From the NCBI GenBank assembly GCA_964487255.1, contig CAZAQV010000049.1, positions 1-18,384 on the forward strand: DNA of 18,384 nt, in the 5' to 3' direction. Below, in pieces: positions 1-7,027 of this stretch. How positions within the stretch are numbered: position 1 is the first letter of the stretch; each line of letters opens with the position of its first letter. The position numbers and the translations under genes are program-made. This stretch comes from CAZAQV01 sp964487255 (lineage in GTDB: Bacteria; Myxococcota_A; Polyangia; Polyangiales; CAZAQV01). The notes below the pieces were generated by a model, which did not search any database, was not told the DNA's origin, and worked only from the letters and a program-made list of their open reading frames with translations.

Positions 1-788
1 CTCAAACGGTAGGATCCGGGTCGCTCGACCTCCCCTACGACGTACACCTGATTCGTGCGGAGCCGGCCGATGGAGACCGTGAACCGGGTGGTGGCGTCTC
101 CGGATCGCCGAATCCCCGAGTAGACCCGCCCGAGCCGTTCGTAGAGCCGGTCCTCGAGTTGACTCACCGTGAGCCCGTTGACGTAGACCTGCCCCACGTC
201 GGGAACGAAGATGTACCCCTCCCGGGTGACGTCGAGTCGATACGCAAGCTCCACGTCTCCGGTGAGGATCAGGAGGACCTCGTCCCCCGGGCCCAGGAGA
301 TAGCTGGGGCCGACGGATCCCGTCGCGCTGGGCTCGAATCCCCGGGCCGCCCGGCGGAACACGTCGCGGCCGAAGACCTCGAGGCCGGCCGTATCGGAGG
401 CCTCCGACATGGAGTCCGGATAGAAGAGGAGCGAGTCCGGGCGGAACCCCACGGAGTCGGCGTCCGGCGAATCGGGCGCGAGGGAGACGCCGATGGTCGC
501 CAGGGCCTCCACGAACTCCAGGTCCTCGGGCCCGGCGGTCCGAGCCCCCTCGCCGGCTTCGTCCCCGAAGTAGCGGTCCGCCAGGGCAGGATCGTAGCCG
601 GCCCGCCGCAGCTGGTCGCGTAGCTGTGCCTCGGTCAGACCCGACGCTTCGATCCGCTCGACGATCTGCTGCCTCGTGAGCCCTTGAAGCTCGCTGGGGA
701 GAGCCTGAGCCCGCAGCGCGGACGCCGGCGCGAGAAGGACGACGGCGAGCAACGCGAGGAGCGCCGCGGAGAGACTGCGAAAATGCAT
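1..788 (-). CDS. Polysaccharide export protein, Wza-like (Poly_export/SLBB), C-terminus outside window
   Basis: The reading frame stays open from ATG 788 to the left edge, giving 262 N-terminal residues of a protein that continues outside the window. Residues 1-28 form a signal peptide (basic start, long Leu/Ala/Val core, then ALRAQA). Residues 35-75 are a charged helical stretch ending RRAGYDPALADRYFG. Residues 100-130 are rich in Asp, Ser and Pro. Residues 161-240 match the polysaccharide export domain (YLLGPGDEVLLILTG, then GYIFVPDVGQVYVNG). From about residue 247, QVYVVGEVERPGSY begins an SLBB domain. The family forms the outer-membrane channel through which capsule or exopolysaccharide leaves the cell. 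A second in-frame ATG at 800 would add four residues; 788 is preferred because a GGGA lies just upstream. A promoter is visible at 837-865. The helical and acidic insert ahead of the export domain is longer than in E. coli Wza. Family assignment is firm; the exact polymer is unknown. Confidence 0.92.
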   Translation of the reverse strand, partial: MHFRSLSAALLALLAVVLLAPASALRAQALPSELQGLTRQQIVERIEASGLTEAQLRDQLRRAGYDPALADRYFGDEAGEGARTAGPEDLEFVEALATIGVSLAPDSPDADSVGFRPDSLLFYPDSMSEASDTAGLEVFGRDVFRRAARGFEPSATGSVGPSYLLGPGDEVLLILTGDVELAYRLDVTREGYIFVPDVGQVYVNGLTVSQLEDRLYERLGRVYSGIRRSGDATTRFTVSIGRLRTNQVYVVGEVERPGSYRL

Positions 789-836
789 ACCGGTTCCCAT
801 CGATCGGGACGGAGACGTGCGGGGAGGGGAGCGTGC

Positions 837-865
837 ATTTTACCCACAACGGGAATGCTCGACAA
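837..865 (-). promoter_or_regulatory. Sigma-70-like promoter for the export gene
   Basis: Read on the minus strand, TTGTCG (865-860, 4 of 6 to consensus) and TAAAAT (842-837, 5 of 6) are separated by exactly 17 bases. Transcription would start near 830, leaving a leader of about 42 bases before ATG 788. The A+T-rich hexamer stands out in very GC-rich DNA. This is a sequence-based prediction with no functional evidence. Confidence 0.5.
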
Positions 866-935
866 CGCCGGGCTCCACGCTCCGAGGCCGGATCGGGCGA
901 TGGGATCGCACGGTGAATCGATCCCTCCCGCTCGT

Positions 936-941
936 GGGGAG
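936..941 (+). promoter_or_regulatory. Ribosome binding site supporting the alkaline phosphatase start at 949
   Basis: GGGGAG lies seven bases before ATG 949, an ideal Shine-Dalgarno spacing. The alternative start at ATG 1000 gives a more conventional short lipoprotein signal peptide but has no purine-rich site in front of it. The site therefore favours 949. Confidence 0.45.
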
Positions 942-948
942 TATGTAG

Positions 949-2079
949 ATGTTCGGCTCGAGTTCCTCCCGGTCGCACGGGTCTGGCCATGCCACTCCGA
1001 TGAAGACGTTCCTCCACTGCCTCCTCCTCGTCCTCGTGCCGCTCGTCCTCCACGGGTGCTCCGACGCCACGAACCCCGGAGAGGAAACCGAGCCACCCGG
1101 AATCGTCCTGGTCATCGGTGACGGGATGGGAGACGGTGCGCTGGCGGTGTCCCGGAGAGCGGGGGGACCCCTGGTCATGGAAACCCTCCCCGTCCGCCGG
1201 ACGGTCACGACGGAGACCGTGACCGGGCGGATCACCGACTCGGGTGCGGCCGCCACCGCGCTGGCGACGGGGGTGGCTACCTACTATCGCGCCATAGGAG
1301 TGGGGCCCGATTCCCTACCCCGACTCACGGTCCTCGAAGCCGCCGAGACCGCTGGCATGGCCACGGGGCTGGTGGTCACCTCCCCGATGACCCACGCCAC
1401 TCCAGCCGCATTCGCCGCCCACGTCCCCGACCGATCGATGGTCGAGGAGATCGCAGAGCAGATGGAAGCCTCGGGCGTGGACGTGCTCCTCGGAGGCGGG
1501 CGCCTCGACTTCGTCCCGGAGGGGCGCGGGGACGGCGTCGACCTCCTCGACCGATTCCGGGAGCGGGCTTGTACGGTGGTCGAGGACCGCGCGGCCCTCG
1601 TGGCCGTCGATCCGAGCGAGACGCCGTGCCTGGTCGGCCTCTTCGCGACGGGAGGCCTTCCTCCCGCAGGGATCCGTGTTCCCTCCCTCCCCCTGATGGC
1701 GGAGCGGGCCCTCGACGTCCTTCTCCGGGATCGGGAAGGATTCTTCCTGATGGTCGAAGGATCCCAGATCGACTGGGCGGGTCACGCCCATGACGGCGAG
1801 TGGAGCATCCGCGAGACCCTCGACCTGGATCGCACGGTCGCCACCCTGCTGGACCGCCTGGCCGACCGCCCGAATACCCTTGTGCTCGTGACCGCCGATC
1901 ACGAGACGGGGGGGCTCCGTCCGGGACTGGACGGGGAGGAGGCATTCGTGTGGGATGCGCCGGACCACACCGCGGATCCCGTCCCCCTCTTCGGGTCCGC
2001 CTCCGCGTCCGACCTTCCGGCGGATACCCTCACCAGCGCCGAGGTCGGGACGTACCTGATGGGGCGCCTGCCCCGATAG
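949..2079 (+). CDS. Alkaline phosphatase, PhoA superfamily, predicted lipoprotein
   Basis: This 376-residue protein should hydrolyse phosphomonoesters outside the cytoplasm. Using ATG 949, a hydrophobic signal segment (residues 22-35) ends in the lipobox LHGC, with Cys37 as the lipidated residue; ATG 1000 is an alternative start. The PhoA catalytic set is visible: the metal Asp58 in IGDGMG, nucleophile Ser98 in TDSGAAATALATG, the SPMTHATPAAFAAHV block, Glu270, Asp275 and His279 in EGSQIDWAGHAHD, Asp317-His318 in VTADHETGG, and His340 in the HTADPVP block. The length is typical of compact bacterial PhoA enzymes. It diverges from the export gene and converges on the chain-length gene, with only 16 bases between the stops, so it has its own transcription unit inside the polysaccharide locus. 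I see no convincing Pho box or strong promoter in 866-935. A phosphodiesterase is unlikely because the Ser-centred motif is canonical. Whether it serves phosphate scavenging or trims a phosphorylated polymer cannot be told. Confidence 0.93.
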   Translation: MFGSSSSRSHGSGHATPMKTFLHCLLLVLVPLVLHGCSDATNPGEETEPPGIVLVIGDGMGDGALAVSRRAGGPLVMETLPVRRTVTTETVTGRITDSGAAATALATGVATYYRAIGVGPDSLPRLTVLEAAETAGMATGLVVTSPMTHATPAAFAAHVPDRSMVEEIAEQMEASGVDVLLGGGRLDFVPEGRGDGVDLLDRFRERACTVVEDRAALVAVDPSETPCLVGLFATGGLPPAGIRVPSLPLMAERALDVLLRDREGFFLMVEGSQIDWAGHAHDGEWSIRETLDLDRTVATLLDRLADRPNTLVLVTADHETGGLRPGLDGEEAFVWDAPDHTADPVPLFGSASASDLPADTLTSAEVGTYLMGRLPR

Positions 2080-2095
2080 GGAATCGCCCCGGGGA

Positions 2096-3178
2096 TCAGC
2101 CCTGGGGTGTCCCCCCGCCCTCGCCCCCCTGTCGGAGCGCGGGGGAGAACGTCTCGCGCGTTAGGACCCGAAACTCCTCGGCGGCCTCCTCATCGGTCCG
2201 CAGGTTCCACGACACGTACTCCAGGAACACCGCGATCACGATCCCGAGTATGAGCCCCACCAGGATGAGAACCGCGATCCGGACGAGCGGGCTCAGCCCC
2301 GCCGGACCGACGGTGTCCTGCGGCTGCTCGACCACGGTCAGGACCGGGGTGTTCCGGACCTCGTCGATGCGCGCCTCCTCGAGCGACTTCACCAGGGAGG
2401 TCACGACCTGCTGCTGGAAGTCCACGCGCCGCTGGAGCCGGCTGGCCTCCACGACGAGCTCGGGAGAGTTCTCGTAGCGTCGGTTCTGTCCCATGAAGCG
2501 ACTCAGGTCGTCCTCCGCGGCCTCCAGCTCCCTCCTGGCCTCCCCCACGCGTTCCTCGATGAAGCGCCGCTCGGCAGCCGCCCTGGACTGGCGCCGCTCC
2601 ATGTTGAACCGGTTGACCAGCTCGAGTATGGACGCGTTGAGGGCCACGGCGAGGGACTCCTCCGGTGCGGTCACCTCGACCGTGACCAACTGGGTCCGGG
2701 GGTCGGCCGTGGCCGACACGTGCTCGCGGAGCCAGTCCACGGTCTCGGTGACCCTCTCGGCGGGGTCCTCCTCGTCGATCCCCAGGACGCGGGCCAGAGG
2801 TACGTCCTCGCCCTCGCGACCCTCGGAGCCTCCCGACGGGTAGGTCCGCACCGCCACTTCCCGAAGCAGACCCCGGGAGGTGATCAGGGCCGCGTAGAAG
2901 TCGGGCGACTCCCCGGAGCCCCCCCCGAGGGGCGCGACGGGAACCCCGAACTGGGCCGCCAGCCCAGCCAGGGGGCTGGACCCCTGCTCGGCCTGGGGGA
3001 GGAAGCGGGAGGTCGTGGAGAAGCTCCCGGAGCCGAAGATCCAGAGCGCCACGCCCAGAAGCGCCAGAAGGACCGCGGGAGCCAACACCGCCCTGCGACG
3101 TCGCAGGAGCAGATTGGCGTAACGCAACGGCGACGCGGCGCCGGAATGGTTGTCCGTGGACGGTCTGATCACGTTCAT
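2096..3178 (-). CDS. Wzz-type chain-length determinant / polysaccharide co-polymerase
   Basis: This 360-residue inner-membrane protein is expected to control polymer length together with the Wzy polymerase. It has the family layout: a cytoplasmic N-terminus with RRRR, first membrane helix at about residues 30-49, a periplasmic domain including FGVPVAP and SPDFYAALITSRGLLREV, a long charged coiled-coil (about 195-270), and a proline-containing segment (VEQPQDTVGPAG) before the second membrane helix at about 299-322. A short charged tail follows. There is no Walker A kinase domain, so it resembles Wzz or a kinase-less Wzc, not a full BY-kinase. Start ATG 3178 overlaps the stop of the ATP-grasp gene (ATGA), which argues against longer in-frame starts. 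It is the last gene of the minus-strand operon and ends 16 bases from the convergent phosphatase stop. I see no clear terminator hairpin there. Confidence 0.9.
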   Translation of the reverse strand: MNVIRPSTDNHSGAASPLRYANLLLRRRRAVLAPAVLLALLGVALWIFGSGSFSTTSRFLPQAEQGSSPLAGLAAQFGVPVAPLGGGSGESPDFYAALITSRGLLREVAVRTYPSGGSEGREGEDVPLARVLGIDEEDPAERVTETVDWLREHVSATADPRTQLVTVEVTAPEESLAVALNASILELVNRFNMERRQSRAAAERRFIEERVGEARRELEAAEDDLSRFMGQNRRYENSPELVVEASRLQRRVDFQQQVVTSLVKSLEEARIDEVRNTPVLTVVEQPQDTVGPAGLSPLVRIAVLILVGLILGIVIAVFLEYVSWNLRTDEEAAEEFRVLTRETFSPALRQGGEGGGTPQG

Positions 3179-4197
3179 CGCAACGCCTGGCCCGACGGGG
3201 CCCTTCGGGGATCGTCTCGTGAGATCGCCTCTTCCGTCATGAAGAACGACTCGTCGTACCGGGTCAAGTAGAGATCGGTGTCGTACGCGCCCAGAGCGGG
3301 CAACTCCGGCTTCAAGCCGGCCGCCAGCGCCAGGAGCCACCGGGGCCCGTCCACGCCCGCCGCGAAGCCCAGGGGGCACCCTCCCCCGAACCGGCCGTTC
3401 ACTTCAGTGAAGCAGGGCTCGTCATCCTTCATGATGGCCTGAACCGTAACGGGCCCCACGGCCCCGAGGGCACGAGCCACGTCGACGCAGGCCTCCAGAA
3501 GGCCCGGTCGCAGGACGGTCGTGCCCTTCGACACCTCGCCGCCCCGGACCTCGATCCGACGACGGGAGACGGCGCCCAGGGGCCGGCCCTCGAAGTCCAT
3601 GACCACGTCGGTGGTGATCTCCGGGCCCGGCAGGAACTCTTGCACCACGGGATCCTCGACCCGTCGGGTCCAGAACCGGAGCTCCTCCGCGTCGTCGATG
3701 CGATGGACTCCCTGGCTGGCGCTGCCCCGTCGGGGCTTGAGGAAGACGGGGAACTCCAGGCCGTCCACATCCACGTCGTCGGCAGCGACCGTCCACGCCG
3801 TCCGCACGCCCAGGTCCTCGAAGAATCGGTACGTCAGCCACTTGTCCGAGATGGTCCCGGCGGCCTCGGCGGGGACCACCAGGGGCCGCCCCCCGGCCTC
3901 CTCGAGACTCGAGCGCAGCCCGGCGAGGGCCGTCACGTCCGGATCGATGAGCGGAAAGATCAGGACCTCCCCGGGTCGGTCGCACAGCTCGAACAGCATC
4001 TCCTCCCACTCCGCCGTCCCCGTGCGCGGACACCGGATGGGCACGTCCACCTCCTGCAGCCCGGGGGCCAGGGGATCCACGTCCAGGCCGACGATGCGTC
4101 CTTCCACACCCAGCGCCTCGTACGCCCGCCGGAAGGCTCGCACCAGCTCCACGCGCCGGCCCACGGCCGTCAGCACGACGTCGACGACACCGCTCAC
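3175..4197 (-). CDS. ATP-grasp ligase, carbamoyl-phosphate-synthase-large-chain-like
   Basis: The predicted protein has 340 residues. ATP-grasp enzymes activate a carboxylate as an acyl phosphate and join it to an amine or other nucleophile. An N-terminal pre-ATP-grasp Rossmann region (SGVVDVVLTAVGRRVELVRA) is followed by SDKWLTYRFFEDLG (117-130), the nucleotide lysine Lys154 in FPVFLKPRRGSASQG, the hinge segment VQEFLPGPEITTDVVMD (185-201), and the metal-binding Glu265/Asn267 in CFTEVNGRFGGG. This is one synthetase half only, far shorter than true CarB, so it is not carbamoyl-phosphate synthase. GTG 4197 overlaps the deacetylase stop as GTGA and is the chosen start; the frame runs open further upstream but inside the deacetylase gene. 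It lies between the deacetylase and the chain-length gene, so it probably decorates the polymer, perhaps by attaching an amino acid or other acid to a sugar amine. The substrate is unknown. Confidence 0.85.
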   Translation of the reverse strand: MSGVVDVVLTAVGRRVELVRAFRRAYEALGVEGRIVGLDVDPLAPGLQEVDVPIRCPRTGTAEWEEMLFELCDRPGEVLIFPLIDPDVTALAGLRSSLEEAGGRPLVVPAEAAGTISDKWLTYRFFEDLGVRTAWTVAADDVDVDGLEFPVFLKPRRGSASQGVHRIDDAEELRFWTRRVEDPVVQEFLPGPEITTDVVMDFEGRPLGAVSRRRIEVRGGEVSKGTTVLRPGLLEACVDVARALGAVGPVTVQAIMKDDEPCFTEVNGRFGGGCPLGFAAGVDGPRWLLALAAGLKPELPALGAYDTDLYLTRYDESFFMTEEAISRDDPRRAPSGQALR

Positions 4198-4877
4198 TTC
4201 AACACCTCGCGCACCAGGGCGAAAGCCTCCGCCGCCTCCGAGGCCACGGTCGAGCCCCGCATCTGCGCCAGCCCCCGGATGGCCCGGAGCGACCGGGGGT
4301 CGGGTGGTGGCATCAGCTGCGACTCGTAGCACTCCATGGCCGCCAGCTTCCTGGGAAGGGTCTCGCTCACGTCCACGAAGACGTTGGGCACGAACGCCTC
4401 CGAGGGATGGGGGGGGCCCCATTCGGTCTCGGACAGGGTCTCGTAGGAGAGAATCCTCCCGACGGTCATCCCCTGGCGAGGCCTGGCCGCGGCCAGGAGC
4501 GCGCGGAAGACGTGGAGGTGGTCGAGATGGCTGTCCCCGGGGTGGGGTCCGTAGACGGTCTCGGCCCCGACTTCCCGGAGGAACGCGGCGATGAAGTCCA
4601 CGAGCTCGTAGTGGGGGACCGTGTCGAGGCCGGGTGCCGGAAACTCTCCGAAGACCGTGGAGGACACGCCCAGGAGCTCGTGAGCCGCCCTGGCCTCCGC
4701 CCGCACGCGCTCCACCGACTCGTCGCTGAACACGGCGGGGTTGCCGCGCGTCACGACCAGGACGTGGACCTCGTCACCGGCATCGACGTGGCGGGCCATG
4801 GTGCCCCCGACACCCAGAACTTCGTCGTCCGGGTGGGGGCTGACCACCACGATCCGGGATCTGCCGTTGCCCAACAT
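4194..4877 (-). CDS. LmbE/PIG-L family N-deacetylase
   Basis: This 227-residue protein belongs to the zinc-dependent family that removes acetyl groups from N-acetylglucosamine-type sugars (MshB, PIG-L, BshB). The signature SPHPDDE places metal ligands at His15 and Asp18 and the general base at Asp17. A second motif, HPGDSHLDHLHV, supplies Asp119 and His120 and is the usual third metal site. The length is standard and there is no signal peptide, so it should act in the cytoplasm on a nucleotide sugar or a lipid-linked sugar. The start is well set: ATG 4877 overlaps the formyltransferase stop as TGATG, and GGAGG at 4889-4885 is seven bases upstream. Its stop overlaps the ATP-grasp start. Placed between an N-formyltransferase and an ATP-grasp ligase, it plausibly exposes the amine that one of them then modifies. 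A mycothiol or bacillithiol role is less likely given this context. Confidence 0.9.
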   Translation of the reverse strand: MLGNGRSRIVVVSPHPDDEVLGVGGTMARHVDAGDEVHVLVVTRGNPAVFSDESVERVRAEARAAHELLGVSSTVFGEFPAPGLDTVPHYELVDFIAAFLREVGAETVYGPHPGDSHLDHLHVFRALLAAARPRQGMTVGRILSYETLSETEWGPPHPSEAFVPNVFVDVSETLPRKLAAMECYESQLMPPPDPRSLRAIRGLAQMRGSTVASEAAEAFALVREVLK

Positions 4878-5851
4878 CACGCTTCCTCCATTCGACGGAG
4901 TCGCAGCTCGTCCCACGCCGCCAGCCAATCGACGCCGAGCATCTCGTGCCGGCGGTTCACGTGCTCGGCCGCCGGAGTCCGTTCCCCGTCCTCGGGCTGG
5001 ACGACCCGGAGGAGCACGCAGCGGCCGTCCCCGCAGGCCACCACCACCCCGTCCTCGCGCCGCGCCTGGACCTGGCCGGGCACCCCCACCCAACGGGTGT
5101 CGTCCAGGAGGTCCGCCTCCCAGACGACGAGCTTCTCGTCACCCCGATAGGTGAATGCGCCCGGATAGGGGTCCCCCGTGGCCCGGATCAGCGTCCAGAC
5201 GTCCCGTGCCGGGGCCTTCCAGTCGATCCATCCGTCCGAAGGGCGGCGACGGGCCAGGTAGGTGGCCTCACCGTGGTCCTGGGGCGTGCGCGGGGGGGCG
5301 CCGCTCTCCAGAAGCGGTACGGCCTCCCCCACCGAGGCCGCCAGGGCACCCGTGACCTTGCGGTAGAGAGACGCGGCCGTCTCGTCCGGGGCCACCGGAA
5401 ACCGCTTCTGGACCAGGATGTCGCCCGAGTCCACGCCCTCGTCCAGGAAGAAGAGGGTGGTGCCGCTCTCCTCGACACCCATCAGGATCGTCCAGGGGAT
5501 GGCGGCCCTGCCCCGCATCCGGGGCAGCAACGTGGGATGGAAGCCGATGCAGCCCTGCGTGGGGGCGTCCAGGAGAGGAGCCGTCAGGATCTGGGACCAT
5601 CCGATCACGAAGAGGTAGTCGAGCTCCAGCGCCTCGATCTCCTCGAGCACCGCTTCGTCGTTGATGGACCCCACGCGGCTCACGCCCACCCCCGCCTCCC
5701 GGGCGAGGGGCTCGAGGTCGCAGAAGTCCGAGTGCCGGACCGCCAGCTCCTCCCTCAGCGTGAACACCCGGACCACCTCGGCGTCGGAGGCGAGCAGGGC
5801 TTCCAGGGCGTGGCGGCTCCCTTCGACCGCCCCTACGAAACCGTAGCGCAT
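4877..5851 (-). CDS. Sugar N-formyltransferase (Fmt/ArnA-type), variant catalytic site
   Basis: This 324-residue protein has the layout of methionyl-tRNA formyltransferase and the ArnA N-terminal half: a Rossmann formyltransferase domain (about 1-190) and a C-terminal OB-like domain (about 205-310, with DGWIDWKAPARDVWTLIRA and DPYPGAFTYRGDEKL). These enzymes move a formyl group from N10-formyltetrahydrofolate to an amine. The catalytic His105 (CIGFHPTLLPRMRGRAAIPW) and Asp141 (DEGVDSGDILVQ) are present, but the position that is Asn in E. coli ArnA (Asn102) and Fmt is Gly103 here. The location in a polysaccharide operon, directly fused in translation to a deacetylase, argues for an amino sugar substrate, not Met-tRNA. 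ATG 5851 follows the previous stop without a gap (TAGATG), with GGGAG about nine bases upstream. A housekeeping fmt would normally neighbour def, which is absent here. Confidence 0.85.
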   Translation of the reverse strand: MRYGFVGAVEGSRHALEALLASDAEVVRVFTLREELAVRHSDFCDLEPLAREAGVGVSRVGSINDEAVLEEIEALELDYLFVIGWSQILTAPLLDAPTQGCIGFHPTLLPRMRGRAAIPWTILMGVEESGTTLFFLDEGVDSGDILVQKRFPVAPDETAASLYRKVTGALAASVGEAVPLLESGAPPRTPQDHGEATYLARRRPSDGWIDWKAPARDVWTLIRATGDPYPGAFTYRGDEKLVVWEADLLDDTRWVGVPGQVQARREDGVVVACGDGRCVLLRVVQPEDGERTPAAEHVNRRHEMLGVDWLAAWDELRLRRMEEA

Positions 5852-7027
5852 CTATCGCAGCTCCCTGCGGAATACGAGTCCCAACAGATGACGGGCGTAC
5901 AGCGCGGGCATCCTCCACGTCTGGCGCTCGCCATAGCGCTCCTCCATCCAGTCCCGCCGGGGCAGGGCCGTCCGGATCAACGCCGGGAGGTCGTCGTACA
6001 GGAGCGCCGTGAACAGGATGAAGTCGAAGTTCTTGAACTTCGGCCGGTCGGGATAGAGCACGCCGGCGCGACGGATGCGGGACAGGACCGCGTTCCGCTT
6101 GACCGCCGAGGGCGCGACGCGCTGCAGCACCGCGTCGGGAATCGGCGTGCCCAGAAGGTCCGCGGCCATGGCGAGCGAGACGTAGACCGGGGTGCGGACG
6201 CGCAGCTCCTCCACGCGGTCGCAGAACACGTCCCAGTCGACGTCCTGCGCCCGGACGATGCGCTCCACGTCCGTGTGGAGGCGAGGGCCGGGCGGGCGCA
6301 CCCAGGAATGCTTGGCCGTGTGGAGCGACACCTGGAGCAGATTGTCCTCGGGCGAGAGGATGCGCACGTCGCTTCCGTCCACGGGCACCGAGCGCGCCAT
6401 CAGCTCCTCGGGGTCGGGCTCCCGCTCGGGGGTCATCCAGCGGCCGGCCACGGGGCGCCACTGCAGCTCGAACCAGAGCTCGCGGCCCGGGGCGATCTCC
6501 TTGAGGTACTCCCCTCCTCCGTCCCGCTCCGCCTCCTCCACCTCCGCCTTCTTCAGGTCGGACCGGAAGCGGAGCGTGTACCCGTCCTCTACCAGGAGCC
6601 GGTGGGCCCGCCGGAAATCGTCGGGGAGCACCATGACGTCGAGGTCGCCCATGGGGCAGCACCCCGGGCACGGGTAGAGGGCCCGGGCGATGCCGCCGTT
6701 CTTCAGCGCGACCAGCGGGATGTCGTGGCGGGCGAAGAGGGCCGCCACCCGGTCCAGCTCGTCCATGTACGCGCCGAGCCGATCCACCCATTCCTGGTGC
6801 TCCGCCTCCCAGCGCTCGGGAAGCGTCACGCCGGCGTCCGTTGCCGCATGGGCGACCAACGGGATGATGCGATTCTCCCGTGCCGCATCCCACAGCCGCG
6901 GCTCGTCCGCCGCGTCCAGCAACGTGCGGACGCGCTCGCGCCACGCCCCGTCGCGCAGCGACTTCATGGACTCCAGGAGGATGCGTTCCTCGACGTTGGC
7001 TTCGAGGAGGTCGAGGGGATCGGTCAC
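5852..7027 (-). CDS. Nucleotidyltransferase family protein (NTP_transf_5-like)
   Basis: This 391-residue protein resembles the 'uncharacterised nucleotidyltransferase' family of the Pol-beta superfamily often found in polysaccharide clusters. The diagnostic block is at residues 104-133: PLVALKNGGIARALYP followed by CPMGDLDVMV, giving a Gly-Asp-x-Asp metal pair at Asp128/Asp130. A likely third acidic residue is Glu187 in WFELQWRP. A histidine-containing stretch (SLHTAKHSW) follows, and the C-terminal third is helical and arginine-rich. GTG 7027 overlaps the upstream glycosyltransferase stop as GTGA; this start is preferred over in-frame codons inside that gene. The stop abuts the formyltransferase start. 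It is not a GT-A-fold sugar nucleotide pyrophosphorylase. What it transfers, and to what, is not known for the family; here it could nucleotidylate a protein or a glycan intermediate. Confidence 0.75.
   Translation of the reverse strand: MTDPLDLLEANVEERILLESMKSLRDGAWRERVRTLLDAADEPRLWDAARENRIIPLVAHAATDAGVTLPERWEAEHQEWVDRLGAYMDELDRVAALFARHDIPLVALKNGGIARALYPCPGCCPMGDLDVMVLPDDFRRAHRLLVEDGYTLRFRSDLKKAEVEEAERDGGGEYLKEIAPGRELWFELQWRPVAGRWMTPEREPDPEELMARSVPVDGSDVRILSPEDNLLQVSLHTAKHSWVRPPGPRLHTDVERIVRAQDVDWDVFCDRVEELRVRTPVYVSLAMAADLLGTPIPDAVLQRVAPSAVKRNAVLSRIRRAGVLYPDRPKFKNFDFILFTALLYDDLPALIRTALPRRDWMEERYGERQTWRMPALYARHLLGLVFRRELR

Noticed and set aside
2080..2095. Terminator between the convergent phosphatase and chain-length genes
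   Set aside because: Only 16 bases separate the stops, and I found no stable stem followed by T residues on either strand.
3175..4197. Carbamoyl-phosphate synthase large subunit
   Set aside because: The protein has one ATP-grasp unit of 340 residues; CarB is over 1000 residues with two. There is no carA or pyrimidine gene nearby.
4877..5851. Housekeeping methionyl-tRNA formyltransferase
   Set aside because: The fold fits, but there is no def, rsmB or priA neighbour, the operon is for polysaccharide, and the catalytic Asn is replaced. A sugar substrate is more likely.
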